From NCBI GenBank assembly GCA_025617745.1, contig CM046868.1, positions 20,340,615 to 20,404,614 of the forward strand: 64,000 nt of DNA. The letters run 5' to 3'. A program made the position numbers and the translations under genes. Below the pieces are notes generated by a model. The model saw only the letters and a list, made by a program, of their open reading frames with translations, had not been told where the DNA came from and searched no databases. Below are positions 10,901-25,900 of this stretch, piece by piece (the stretch's first letter is position 1; each line of letters opens with the position of its first letter). The stretch is from Heliocidaris erythrogramma (lineage: Eukaryota; Echinodermata; Echinoidea; Camarodonta; Echinometridae).

Positions 10901-13900
10901 GTTCTCATATCCCTCACGGACGTTCTAAATGAGATTTATAGTATTATGGCCATTTTCTTTGAAGATAACACAATTTTGGTATTCACCATAATTGGTTAAA
11001 ATCTTGATAACACATTTACAGAACAGGAACACCAAAATGCATCAGATCACAAACTCGAAACATGACTTACATCTTCTACTTGTCAGAAATATCATACATC
11101 TCCCAACTTTCGGAAACAGAACAAAATTCAGTGAGCTAATGCACTTATCAATTGTAAGACGCACCCCTCGACCCCCGGGAATGGTGCGTCACTTGTCAGA
11201 TGTGAGTCGGATTTTCCTATACCATGACGCACCTGTGTGTCTCGACTATGACGGACCTTTTCTTACAATGACTGTGCCTGGACGAAAAAATATGACGCAC
11301 CAGTTCTAGACTTTGACTTACCATTGTGACGCACCCCGTCATGGTAAAGCTCCGCGCGCACGTGGCACGCTATGCATCGGCGCGGCGCTAGTATAGTATT
11401 GCATGCATTGTTGATATCGACATGCATGCATGAACGCTAGCTGAAGACACAAACACACGTTATCATCCTGCACGCTATTGAGGCCGAGCTCGAGATAAGA
11501 TTATCGGCGATGACATATGAAAATGTGCAGAAGTCACACAGTGCAATCGCTGACATTCTTGTGACGTCAACACATGAATATTCATGTCTCAATCCAGCCT
11601 AGCACAAATGCTACCGATCGCGATCATCGCGGCAAGAACCGAACCAGCCAACGCAGTGCTGGAACGAACGGGGTAAAAATAAACAAAGTAACGAAAAATA
11701 CCTTATTTCTTCCCTTTTTTGAGAACCCAGACAGAAGACAGCATGAGAGAGGATTTGAGATCAATTATTATTATTTGGGGGTTTCCATTTTATTTGATGT
11801 CATCAAACTCGATTTTGGGCGCCCGGTGCGAAAGTATAGATTCCATGTCAATATATTTTTTTTTATATTCAAGGAGTTTGCATGTTTAAAAGCCCGGTAC
11901 GCGGTGAGTATTGCGCGGACAGACCCGTTTGTAAACATAGCGAGGCATTATGACGCACCCATGTAAAATGACCGACTATGACGCACCCCATTCTCCATGC
12001 TGTGACTGACCAAATGCTTCCATGACCATACCCTGCGTCATTCATTTGTTGGTAAATTACCCAACCATGACGCACCTTTCCCGGGGGTCGAGGGGTGCGT
12101 CTTACAATTGATAGGTGCATAATTTCAATGAAAACATTTAAGAGCAATCACAAATATTCCTGATGACATGAAATATATAAGTATGTGAATTCGGTCAAAT
12201 ATCTTTCCCGTTTTGGCAGGTATTGTTATTCTCATGGACGTTTGCAAGAATATAATACTCCATTTAATGAGATCAAGAAATCTCTCACTGAATGTTCATA
12301 CAAGTTATCAATATAATTATTAGAGTTAACTAGAGCTATCATGTAAAATAAGTAGAACAGGTGAATATGCATGTGCCACCTGTTGGCAGACAAACTTATT
12401 GATGGTTCCATTGAGACTACGCCGAGCTCCACTGACTGCCGCTGCATAGAGACTAAATGCCCTCCACTGCCATAGTACAGGGTACCAATGGGTCGTTGCA
12501 GTCGGAGTGAGAAAAATAGATGCCCCTACTTCTTTTTCACACTTATAATGTCTTCAGCAAACGTACATTTGCTACAATTTAACATTCATCATGTTCATCT
12601 GACACTTCCTGTCCTTGACTTACAATAGCTAATAATTCATTCAGGTCCAAAATTGGTATTTGACTTACAGAAAGACTGATCGTAGACAGGAATTGTCAGC
12701 CATCTTGACTCGATTGCAATGAATATTCATAAAAATTTTTTTGAATGTCGTCATTAGTTTCCACCCACTGACCTCTTTGATAGATTTACATGTATGTACA
12801 TGTAGGCATATACATGTGCATTACATATATAGACCTGGGTCAGCCCATTGATATCTAAATATTCATAAACCCAATCCCAAAAGAATGCTCTGATTGGTCA
12901 TTAAAAAAACCCCAGGAGGGCAGAGACTTACGGCGGCATTCTAGACGCGATAACCACCCTGTTCCGGCGATATATATTATGGCGTACCGCCTAGTGACAC
13001 CGATGCCTGCTGGGGGGGGGGGGGGGGGGGGGGAGGTGTGGGATGTGTGGGATGCTTGATTGGTGGATGGTGGTGCATAGATGCTCTCTCTTTGGATTAA
13101 CGCTGCATCGTACGTATGCATGTTTGCTCTTCCGGTCCAATGGCAGAAAATTACTTGTAGTCCCCTAAAGCAAACTTAGAAGATCAAGTTGAACATTGGA
13201 TTGGTCATTTTAGATTCAGATACATGTAGTTTAGATCTATTTTACTGTTAAATGATTTTGATTGCCGGTAAACAAGCAGGTCAAAAAATCCCCAATTCCA
13301 GGCTATGATTTCAGTCATTTCCCAACACTTTAATAATCAACTCTATTTCTAAAACATTGCAGGAAATATTTGAGCAAATGATACAAAATGTACATGTTGA
13401 GTGATGTTCCACCAGGGCTGATCAACGTTACTCATCAAGATCAACATCATGTTTTATTTTACTTTCATTTTTTCACTCATTTCAGGGCTAATCTGCTAGA
13501 TTCTGTGATGTACAGGATGGGTATCCTTGCGGCACTTCGGTCAAAACTCACAAAAGGTACGTTACAGTCAGCACACCTTAAAATGGATGATTTGATCAAT
13601 AAGGAATCGGATGCCATTTTGGTGTCCCAGTTCCGTACGACTGGGATATTTAGGTCACCCACGTTGTCAACAAATTATCCTTCATCCTTTTCTACCAGTG
13701 AATGAATTGTAATTAATGTAAAATAGAGAGTTTTAGTGTAGTTTTAATTGTAGTTTGCGTTTATTTTCAAGGGTTCTTTTTTCAGTTAAACTGCACTTGG
13801 CCATCTAGTTCAGTAATCATTCAATTACCACTTGTTGACCTCTTAAAGGGAAAGTCCAGTCTGGTATTAAGTTGATTTAAATAAAAGAAGAAAAATTAGA

Positions 13901-16900
13901 GAAACAGATTAGTGAAAGTTTGAGCAAAATCAGATAAGAAAGAAAGTTATGAAATTTTGGAGTTGTAATAAATTATCGAACACAAATTGGCAACCCTGTG
14001 ACGTATCTTGCAAGATCCTCTCCCATTTGCTCAGTACAGAAAAGTCTCATAAATTTTAATGTTAATTGAATTGAATTGAATACAGGTTTTGTGTAAAAAC
14101 ATATGAGGGTAGACTTCCCCTTTAAATGGGTCCTCGGTATTCATTCAGATATATGTATAGATTTTTAAAGGAAAAAATTTGGGAAAATTTGCCCTCAGCT
14201 GCCGTAATAGACATGTTCACAATATATTCAAAATTTATGCCTACTTTTAAAACAAAGGTTGTTCTTGCCAACCTGAAAGGTTGTTCTTGCCAACCTGAAA
14301 GCTTGTCAGAGGCTTGTCAGACATACATGTAGCAACAAGTAATGTATGCAAACTGGATTCTGATTATTGTAGTTCAATCATTAATAACAGGTTAATGGAA
14401 TACCTCGTTACTAGGACCCCAGGAAAGAAACATCCATAAATTTGAAGAACTTTGTGAACAGGTCTATCTTATCTGGTAGACAAAAGAACATCCCTTCATT
14501 GCTATTATGTAAAATAAGTAGAACAGGTGAATTATGCATGTGACACCTGTTCTACATATTTTTACATAATAGCAATGAAGGGATGTTCTTTTGTCTACCA
14601 GAACCAGTGTGGAAGGTACAATGAGGAGCTGTATATTTTGTCCACTTCTTTGTTTGCCATATTCATAGTGATGATACATGTGTACATGTATGTTCTCGAA
14701 GCATCCGTACAGTTGGAAATGATTTTCACCCTGTACATTTTTTGAATTGAATGATTTGATAATGCTGAGCTGAAAGATATGGCAAAATAGTTCATGATTG
14801 ATTTGTTTTTCAATCCTGTAAGTGCAGTATAGTATTACATGTATCTGTCGAATAGACACAAAGACAAAATTAAACAGTTAAAGGTAACGTGCAGTTCCCG
14901 CAAAAACTTTTAGTCAGATTTTTTTTATTTTAGACGATAAATGGCAAGATACTAGCTAAGCTGCTGTGAAGTTTTTTCCTCCTCCAGGAGAAGTAAAAAA
15001 GAATTTAGATACCGGGAGGGGAATGTTAACTCCTACAATGGCAGATTGTACTAAAACTTATACACACATGTACATGTATTAACCAATGGGGGGACTGTGT
15101 ATGCTTTTCACATGCTATCTTCATGCGAAGCACAGAGCTTGTTGAGCGGGCAGCCGTCGGGGTGGAAGGGTCCTAGCTTAGGGCAGCACATGTGTATAAA
15201 GGCGTTATCTAGCGTTCCTCACAGATATTTACACTAAAATTCACCAGAAATAATGAATGGAATACCAAAAGATCTCATACATATATCTTTTATACAAGGA
15301 GAACGACAGACTATATTTAATGCATGTGTTTCCAGGTTCCTTTTTCCTTTTTTAAAGATGCAAGAATAACGGCTGATCTATAAAATGGCATTGATGATCC
15401 TTCTCCTTCCTCCTCTATCTAGCCACTATTGGTGTGATGATAACCGCATCCCACAACCCAGAGGAGGATAATGGTGTGAAGCTAGTAGAGCCTATGGGAA
15501 AGATGCTGATACCACACTGGGAGGGATATGCGACACTGATGGCTAATGCTAGGTATTAAAGGAGAGTGTAATATCTACTAAAATTTACAGGGTTTCACCA
15601 TGACATGGGTCTGAGTGTACTGTATATTCCGGCTTAAAGGCCGCAGCGCCACAAAGGCTGCACCCCAACTTTGACAACTCATTTGGAGAAAAAAAAATGT
15701 GGGGAAAATCACAAGCATAATGGGAGTTTTATAACATTTTCTGACTTTCGAGGCTCTCCTCCTAGGAGGGGGATTCAGTGAAGCCAGACATAGTCTGAGC
15801 GGAACATATCCCCGAACGGAATACATGCACCCCTTTCCCCACAGCTGTCACCCCCTTCATAATGAAATTATATGATTATGTGAACATTTCAGCTATTTCT
15901 AGTCATATTTCAAATATAAGAGCATTTGAAGAGCAATCCTTTTCAGGGGATGTTTCTACTATGATGTTCTTCCAAACTGACATAAAAGGAATGAGAAAGG
16001 TCACAAATTATTTTTCACCTTTCCCAGAACTCAAGAGTCACTTTAAAACTGCCAATACATGCAGTGGAAAGTGGAAAAATAAATGAATGAAATGAAATAT
16101 AGATGTGCACATTTTGAACTACATATTTTATTATCAGTACTACAAGCATCCCGATTGGCTCACTTTCTTTGCATATTATCATGTGAATTTGATTTTCTAG
16201 TGAATTCAGATATTGTTTACTCAACTATCCGTATCTGAACAAGCACTCATTAATTGTATCCCCCGGCAGTATGCCGGAGGATACTTTGGATTCAGCAGCG
16301 TTTCGCCGCCGCCGCTGCCGCGTCACATTCTTGTGTGCGCTCTAGCGGTCACATTTCTCGACGAATTTCTTTCAGACTTCCTATGGACGTGTATCTTGGT
16401 AAAATCTGGACCCCTATAGTTTCTGGTGATGCTGCCCCCAGTGTTCCGTCTTTTATAGGGTAAAAGGCCATATTTGGGGGAAAGTTTGTGTGCGCTCTAG
16501 CGGTCACATTTCTCAACGGATTTTGTTCAAATTTTGTATGAAGGTGTCTCTTGGTAAAATCTGGAACCCTATAGATTTTGGTGATGCTGCCCCCAGTGTT
16601 CCGTCTTTTATAGGGTCAAAGGTCATATTTTGATAGATGTCTTGTGTGTACTCTTGTGTGCGCTCTGGCGGTCACATTTCTCAACGGATTTTGTTCAAAT
16701 TTTACATGAAGGTGTCTCTTGGTGTAATTTAAAAACCTATAGTGTTTGGTGATGCTGCCCCCAGTGTCCCGTCTTTTATAGGGTCAAAGGTCATACTTCA
16801 GGACATGTCGTGAGTGCACTCTGCAGGCCACATTTCTCAATGGATTTTGTTCAAATTTTGAATGGAGATGTATCTTGGTATAATCTACACATGTTCAATT

Positions 16901-19900
16901 TTTCGTGATGCTGCCCTCATTGTTCCGTCCTTTATAGGGTCAAAGGTCATTTTTCCATTTCTTGCACTCTTACTTCTGCATTTCTTGACGGATTTCGTTC
17001 AAATTTTGCATGAAGGTGTCCCTTGGTGTAATCTAAAAACCTGTAGTTTTTGGTGATGCTGCCACCAGTGTCCCGTCTTTTATAGGGTCAAAGGTCATAC
17101 TTCAAGGGATGGCGTGAGTTCACTCTGCAGGCCACATTTCTTGATGGATTTCTTTCAAATTTTGTATGGAGATGTATCTTGGTATAATCTACACATCTTT
17201 ACTGTTTGGTGATGCTGCCCTCATTGTTCCGTCCTTTATAGGGTCAAAGCTCATTTGTCCCTTTTGTGCACTCTTCTGCATTTCTTGACGGATTTCATTC
17301 AAATTTTGTATGGAGATGTATCTTGGTATAATCTACACAAATTTAATTTTTGGTGATGCTGCCCTCATTGTTCCGTCCTTTATAGGGTCAAAGGTCATTT
17401 TTCCATTTCTTGCACTCTTACTTCTGCATTTCTTGACGGATTGCGTTCAAATTTTGCATGAAGGTGTCCCTTGGTGTAATCTAAAAACCTGTAGTTTTTG
17501 GTGATGCTGCCACCAGTGTCCCGTCTTTTATAGGGTCAAAGGTCATACTTCAAGGGATGGCGTGAGTTCACTCTGCAGGCCACATTTCTTGATGGATTTC
17601 TTTCAAATTTTGTATGGAGATGTATCTTGGTATAATCTACACATCTTTACTGTTTGGTGATGCTGCCCTCATTGTTCCGTCCTTTATAGGGTCAAAGCTC
17701 ATTTGTCCCTTTTGTGCACTCTTACTTCTGCATTTCTTGACGGATTTCATTCAAATTTTGTATGTAGGTCCATTATAGATTACACCTCTACAGTTTTTGG
17801 TGATGCTGCCTCTAGTGTTCCGTCTTTCATAGGATCAAAGGTCATATTTTAGTGGATGTCTTATGTGCGCTCTGAGGTCATATTTCTTCTGAATTTTCTA
17901 TAAAAATGCATTATACTCTAATCTACACAAATCGTTTTGGTAATGCTGCTCCTGGTGTTGACAATATTCCAGGCCACTGGCGGCAATTTCTACACCATCC
18001 TTTTGTTTGAGGGAGGGGATGGGGGAGGGTCTTTGTCCCTCCTTCAAATCGCTGCCAACGCCGGGGGATACATTTCGCATTGCGCGGCACGAGGAATGCA
18101 CATTTCTAGTTGTATTATTCTTTAAAGTGATTTGGTAACTTTGTAGAGGCTTGATAAAATCGGAGCTGCCTGGCCTTACATCCTATCAGTATGTGTAATA
18201 TGGTGTAAACATGAAGCCCAGGAAAAATAAAAGCACTTCAAATTCATCATGTGCTTCACAAGAGAAAAATATGCAAGTGACTGGAAATGCCGGACTCATT
18301 TTTCTTCATAGACTCAGTGTTAGACTAAAGCGTATTGCCATACGCTACGCTTTCATTAATGGGAGTATTCAGTCATAAATCTTAGTAATAGCATTATATA
18401 TTTGAAAACCTGTATATGGCTGGCTATTTATTTATCCTTCTGAACATTATTATACAAGACAAGATATCAAAATTCAACAATTTATTAAATCAAGCCTCCA
18501 CAAAGTTACCGAATCCCTTTTAGAATATCATTTGTGATATGAACTGAAGAGTAACTGTAAGCTTTCATATCTGTTTCTCTCTTTCTCTCTTTCTCTGTAA
18601 TATGATAAAGTGATGAGGACCTAGAGTGTACAGTGAAGACAGTGATAAAGGATGCACAGGTAGACATCTCAGCACCTGCTAATATTTTTGTAGGAAGAGA
18701 TACAAGGTAAGCAGTATGTGCACACTGCTTTGCAATAAGCAGTCACAAGAAAAATTCTAAATGAAACTTAGCCATGTTGTTTTATCTCTTTTTGTTTTAT
18801 GTTGAACGGTTTTGTTTTGCAGAAGGGATGATAAATAGCTTAACACAATTAGCAAAATGCAGATTCACTATTCAAGAGGTTATTTGGAAGGGCAAGAATG
18901 TGTCTTAATATCACTTTTCATTATTATTAAATTGCTTGTCATTCTTTTTCTTCATTTTAAAATTGTTATTGTCAAGTTTTTGAATGTTTATCTCAATGAT
19001 TTATTTAGTTTCACAGTAAAATTTTCACCTCCAAATTTTTTTATCAGTTTAAAAGATATAGGAACACCATTAGACCCTTGCAAATATTCTGTGTAATACA
19101 AGGTCTGTTTGATGTGAGTCATCCAATTTATTAGTTCAAGGCCATGAAGGCTGTTCATAAAATATATTTACTTTGACAACATATGAAAAGGCAGGCTTAG
19201 CTTCCATGGTACCCATTTACCTTAAATATTCACATGTCTATTGTATAAATTGAGGAAAATAGATTGTAAAGAGAGGAAAAATGATCTGAGCAAAGGGCCT
19301 TATTTGCAGTCATGATCTGGTGATTCTATCATACATTTACTCTGAAATTCTTTGAAAATCATGGATGGAACATCAACATATCTTGCACACGTACATGTAG
19401 CTTTTGATACAAGTAGAACAATGTGAGACTACATTTAACATGTTTCCTTCCAATGTCCTTTTTTGCAACTATTAGTATTACTCTTCTTTTCGAGAGAAGT
19501 ACATGTATGTGCATTATAATCCAAAGTATTAGATGATGAGCTTTAACAATTTTTGTTTAAATTGCTTTCATTTTTCCCATAAAGAAATATTATACTGCAT
19601 TGTCATTCTGGGATTTTTTTTAACCCTATTTCTTTGTCTGTAAACTTGATTTATTGACTTCCTACAAAAAAAAATACCTCTACAATAATAATAATAATCC
19701 AATTAAAGTCCAGTCCAAATTTTATTAACCAAAATGGAAATTTTTTTTGCCCAATTGATTGTGGGCCCGGCAGCTACTGTGCAGTGCCAGATCGACGTTG
19801 CTCTATCCTTTCAATTGTTGAACGCCAAACAAGGTACATGTAGCAGCAACTCCCATCTTTTAACGTCTTTTGGTATGACGCGGCCGAGGTTCGAACCCAC

Positions 19901-22900
19901 GACCTCCCGATTGTGAGGCGGACGCTGTACTGACTGAGCCAACACATCGGTATATAGTAGTAGTATGATGTGAATGTGTTTTCTTTATTTGACTTTGACT
20001 CATCTGTACAGACCCAGCAGTGTAGGTCTGGCTCAAGCTCTGAAGGATGGGGTCAAAGCAATGGAAGGTCAACTTACGGATTATGGTAAGCTGCCTGTCA
20101 TGGATGATCGGTTTCGATAGAATGGTTCTAAAATATTAGCTGTTTGTGACCTCGCCGTAGAACCCAGCATTTTCAAAAGTTTACCTCTGATATGGACTTC
20201 CCCACTCAGCCACCATTCCCTACTCATGACAAGAAATTGGTGAAGGCTACATGTACACTGATACTGAAACCTTGCTAATGCCTGTGAATATCCACAAGCT
20301 ACACTCCTGGTAGTCAGAAGTATTCTTTTAAACTTAAAGGACAATTAACCCCACATGATATTCTAGATGCGGTATTGTCTGCTACGTCTTTCCATGGAGG
20401 CTGCCATTTTGTGCATGACACGGATCATTAGGTACCATATGCATTGATAATAGCCTACCTTTACAACAGATACGTCGCTTTGTTCTGATTTTATTACGAT
20501 TGTTATTGGTCATGGGCCTAGATAATTGACGACCCATGAGTTCTAATAGCCATCCTGTAATGCAGATTCCTCGCTTTGTTTTGGTATTGTTACGATTGTC
20601 TCCGTCCTTGACGTCAATTCTCCGTCTCCACGTACAGAAAGTATATTTTTATGAACAAATTAAGACCTTTTAAAAAATATATAAAACTAAACTTACATTT
20701 CAGAATATGTGACTATATCTAATATATATTTGTCCTCTAAAAATCAATTACAAGTTAACGATGAAGGAAATATTACTTGGGATGAAAAATATTTTCGTGT
20801 ACACATAAAGTAATGGCAGCCCCCTTATTATTGCTAGCAGACAATAACTTGGCTGGAAAATAGTGATTTATATCTATATCCTGTGTTTTTACATGAAATT
20901 GCATGTATCAAATAAGAGGCATATACTACACCATTCAAAATAAGCTAGTTCATACGCTGAGGTTAATTTCCCTTTAATCTATCATATGGTTGTAGAGACA
21001 TTGTATTGGAATACTGTAATAACTTCAGTGACTCCAGCTTTAACCTATTTGAAGTCTACATATTTCCTGAAACATCATATATTTGCAGGATTGCTGTCCA
21101 CTCCACAACTTCATTATATGGTGAGATGTCATAACACCAAGCAAGCCTATGGACAACATACTGAACAAGGCTATTACCAGAAACTGGCCCATGCATTCAA
21201 CAGCCTCCACAAACTGGTAAAATAACTGTTCACGCTCATATATATTTTTATTATGTTAAGTTGAATTTGTTGATATAAGGTTAAAGGGAAAATCATCCGC
21301 AGATTGTGGACGTTTTTATATCACGAGAGGGCACTGTGTTCGTTACCTGACGATGCAAACTTCGGACAGACTGGTTGCTGTGCAACATGCACGCTTAGCC
21401 GAAGCTCCAGCTCTCTTGCAAGATTCGGTCAGCTTCGTGCAGTCCGAAATTAATCCGACTGACATGTTTGAAGCACAAACTTGTACGAGTGAATGGGGCT
21501 TAAGCAATTTTGACTTTCCCCATGTATGGCCGTCTGGTGGCATGTCCCTTTAATTCATACATCTTTTTTTTTTTTCACCCCTCTCTTGTGAAATTGAATT
21601 TTATTCTTCTTCCTTCAACCCCCCTGCATGTATTTTGTCATTAGGTCAGCCTAAAGCCCTGGGGACTTAGGCTATTCTGCAGACAGGATGGGAGGGGTTT
21701 CTTACCCCCCACTTGTGATGGCCTTGTCTGCATCATTTAATTGAACACAAGTACCATATTTTCCGGCGTAAGGGCCGCATCAGCGTAAAGGCTGCATCTC
21801 CGTAAAGGTGGCACCCCAGCTTTGGCAAATCATGGGTTTAAAAACAACAAAATTTTTAAATTACAAGTAATATTGCCTCCAAAAATGCAAAGAAATAAAT
21901 AATGAAACCCAAGCTTTTAATTGCATTGACTTTTTGAAGACTATTATTCTTAGATGACTTTGTATTCATGTCATTAAGAACTTAAAAGAGAAAGAGAATC
22001 TGAGGAAGCGAAGTGCTCGCAAACACGCATGTCATCGTAGACTTCTGCGCACATTCACTTTTCCCACTTTGAAAGTTTGAGTACGAATGGGACTATCAGT
22101 CGTGAATGCCACTCGCAAATGGAGGCACAATCACAAATAAAATTGGAAGGAAATGTTTCCATTGCCCCCAAAAAAGTGTTTAGAAATATCTTACATAGTG
22201 CATTCCATTCCATTCCATCATAAGTTCCCTAAGTGATTTGCAAAGACAGAGAAATGCATACGACGTGATGGTTTCGAAGAGGAAAACACGTAATCACAAC
22301 GTTGAGCATACATGCAGTCAAGATGTACATGCTAAAACATGTCCTTGCAATGACCTAGGAGGTCAAAGTAACACGCATACAAACAGGCTTCTTGTCAGAA
22401 AAAGTTTGGGCATGGTTCAAATTGACAGAAATATGGCTTTACCGAATCCCATGGGGGGTTGAAAGTATGCACTGACACATTTATTGGTCCATATTGAGTT
22501 ATGGCCTTATGACATCCCAGGGAGATGGTTTGGGAGGACCAAAACAACGTTGCAGCTTGAAAGTAGACATTGACAGATTTCTTATCCTTGTTGGTACCCT
22601 TGTTTGGGGAATCTACACATGGTGTTTATTTTTCTGAAATTCCTCACCCTTGGTATCAACACCGAGGGTGTTATGTAGTGGCGAGGAGGATGCGTCACAT
22701 ACGTGCGTGCGCTATGAAAATCCTCTGCGATAACTGTCCATTCTCTATACTAGACAAACACAGCTCTGCAAAGTGTCTGTGAAGATACGACCACGCAAAA
22801 ATAGCGCGAAGATTGATGGGTGCACTGTGCCTTACAGAGAGCTTTTGCGGTGCCATAATGGTTATTATTGTAGCTCATAGTACTGGATAATTATTTGCCT

Positions 22901-25900
22901 CTTTGGTACTACTGTAATATAGACCTGGGAAGAAAATTCTGATATTTTTTTTAGCCGCAATTTCAGAAATTACTCGATCATTTGAGCTTCGTACAAGTGC
23001 TTTGTCAATTTGAGAGACCATACAAATCTGTTTTGGGGATTATATTTGTGAGATACATGTATTTAGTTATTAACATCTGGTTCGCATATTTATGATTCAT
23101 TCATATTTCGATGTTTAAATGATGATTACATCGATAGAAGTAGAGCATAGGCTAACTTTAGTCCCATCCATACCGCTACGTATGGGTTTGAAAAAGGGTC
23201 ATTTTTGCCTGTGGTTGCACATAGGCCGCACCCAGATTTGTGACCCTATTTAGGGTGAAAATATGGTAAGGTAGTGATGGCAATTATATATTTTTCAGCA
23301 GTAATTCATTTCTGAAATTATATTCCACCAATATCACTGATTTTTCTAAAACTCATTCCCCAGAATGATGTTGGAGGAGGAGACTACAGTAATCAGATCT
23401 TGTTGGACGGAGCTAATGGTGTTGGCGCCCTCAAGGTGATGCAATTCCTCAACCATCTGGAGACTTCTCTACTCAACATCACCATCTGTAATGACGGATC
23501 AAATGGAAAACTCAATGAGATGGTAAGGATCTTTTGTAGGAGGTTTATAAATGATAAAAGGTTTTCAGTAAAATTTGAGAAATTGACGGAAGCTTTGATA
23601 TATGAATACAGATGCAGAGCAAAAACATTTATGATCATCAGATTAAAGGGGCAAACAACTAAGAACTCATGGGGAAAGGCAGGTGACTTTGGATAAGAGA
23701 GGAGAATGCAGTCGGAGCTTCGTGTCAGTTTTGATACAAGGACTTCCTAAGCACATGCCATAATGTGATTTTAATATTCTGGACCACCTCCGAGACATTT
23801 GCTGTGGAAGATTGCCCCGTGTTTCAAATTTCGCGTAATGAAAAAGCAATCAAAGCTCTAGTCCCATGTGGAAAAGCAATTACAGGGCCAGCTCTCTGGG
23901 AGTGCCTGAGGGTTGTTACGCAATCGTGGTGACGATGCGTCATGGAGGGTAATAAAGACTAATCAACCAGAAGTAAACCATGATTTTGCAATTTGAAATG
24001 TTTGAGGATTACACTAAACGTTTTTTAAGGTGAACGATGATGAGACCCGCTAAGAGTCTAAGGACTTGGCATTGGTAAAAACCCGAAGCATTCGACTAGC
24101 CTGAGTTCGGTCAATTTGGTGCTGTCTGATCTTTTATTGCATTAGTCCGACAGGCTACATGTATAAAAATTATGTACAAGTAAACAAGCATTTTGCAAAT
24201 TCTGTATGATTCCATTTCCCCATGAGTTCTTTAATAGTTGACTGTCCCTTTCAAACAAAGTTCACTGACAGACTTGATTGCTTTGATTATTGACTGATAC
24301 ATGTAATTGTTCAAGGCACTTTTCATTATGAACCATTATTCTTGAAATCATCTGTGAGTACAACAGTGGCATAAATGAAGTTATAAACAAAGGGAAAAAA
24401 GTCTCCAATTCATAAAGGTTCCTTTTTAAGTGCGTGGGCAAGGTTCTTTTTTTAATTTCAGAGACAAATCATTTTTATAAGTGTGCCAAAGGTTAAAAAA
24501 AAAAGAGTGGATGAACTAGCAAACTAAAGTATTGTCCATTTCCTCTCATTTTCTACATGATCTATACTCTTTTTCTTCCTTTCCTGTCCATCACAATGTA
24601 TAACACAGTGTGGAGCAGACTATGTGAAAGTACAACAGAAACCATCTTCGGGTAAGCTCAGATAAGCACAGTAATATGAAGATGGCCCCACTTTGTTGTA
24701 TTTTGCAAGTGGGGTATTTAAAAAAAAACAATTTATGCTCAAGTACATGATTGCACTAAATGTAGGCATATTTATGTGCAATATCTTCTTCATACAAAAA
24801 AAAAGGTTCTCACTTGTCACCATGTCATAGGATGAAGATATGACATGTTTTCAATGACATATTAAGGAAGTGAAAGAAGAAAAAAATATTCATTGTACTT
24901 CCTCAAGAATGAATGTGAAATAACAAATTGCAGTGGAATTCAGTATATGCTTATATCTGTCAATCTACTAAAAGAAAACACATCTGATCTTAATTTAATA
25001 ATACCGTACAAATCACCTTTCCTCTCATTTACCAGATTAATGTACTTAATCTATTTCACCAAACTAAGAAAAGTGAACTGATTGATATTGACAAAATGTA
25101 AGAAGTAGCATGGAGATACTGACTAAAAGTGTAAGGAATAGCATGTAGATACTGACTAAAAGTGTAAGAAATAGCATGTAGATACTGACTAAAAATGTAA
25201 GAAATAGCATGTAGATACTGACTAAAATTGTAAGAAATAGCATGTAGATACTGACTAAAAATGTAAGAAATAGCATGTAGATACTGACTAAAATTGTAAG
25301 AAATAGCGTGTAGATACTGACTAAAAATGTAAGAAATAGCATGTACATACTGACTAAAAATGTAAGAAATAGCATGTAGATACTGACTGAAATTGTAAGA
25401 AATAGCATGTAGATACTGACTAAAATTGTAAGAAATAGCATGTAGATACTGACTAAGTAAGAAGTAGTATTATCAGAGATAGTTAGTCATCACATTTCCA
25501 TGACATGTACTGGAAATATTGAATTAAAAAAAAGAAGTAATACAAAATTGATCATTGGAATCAAGGGTTACACCAAGTCTATCCACTTGAGATGCATACA
25601 GCTTATTCCTAGGAGGGGGTTGTAAACCTCTTCCCTCTTTCTTCTAATAGGTATGCCAAGCCAGGTTGCAGTGAAGTGTGTATCTCTTGATGGAGATGCA
25701 GATCGCATTGTTTATTTTTATACAGATGCAGGTATGAATAAACTGGATCGTTTTTCGTCTTTTAAATTTTCTGTGACTATTCTTTCCTTCATCCTTTTTC
25801 AAACTTTTTCAAATTTTTAAAATAAGAAATTCAAAAAGTTTAGATAGGGATTGTAGTAGAACATGTTCTTTTGCTTTTTTATAGAAGCCTTTTACAGTAA

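Noticed and set aside
19880..19955. A functional tRNA gene on the minus strand
   Set aside because: A and B boxes are present but the acceptor and anticodon arms do not pair properly and a SINE body and (ATT)n tail follow.
25064..25441. 125-codon minus-strand ORF of MLFLTxLVSIY repeats as a membrane protein gene
   Set aside because: It is the translation of a 33-bp minisatellite within a PGM3 intron; no start context, promoter or non-repeat sequence.
25087..25460. CRISPR array
   Set aside because: Repeats are contiguous with no unique spacers, and the genome is eukaryotic.
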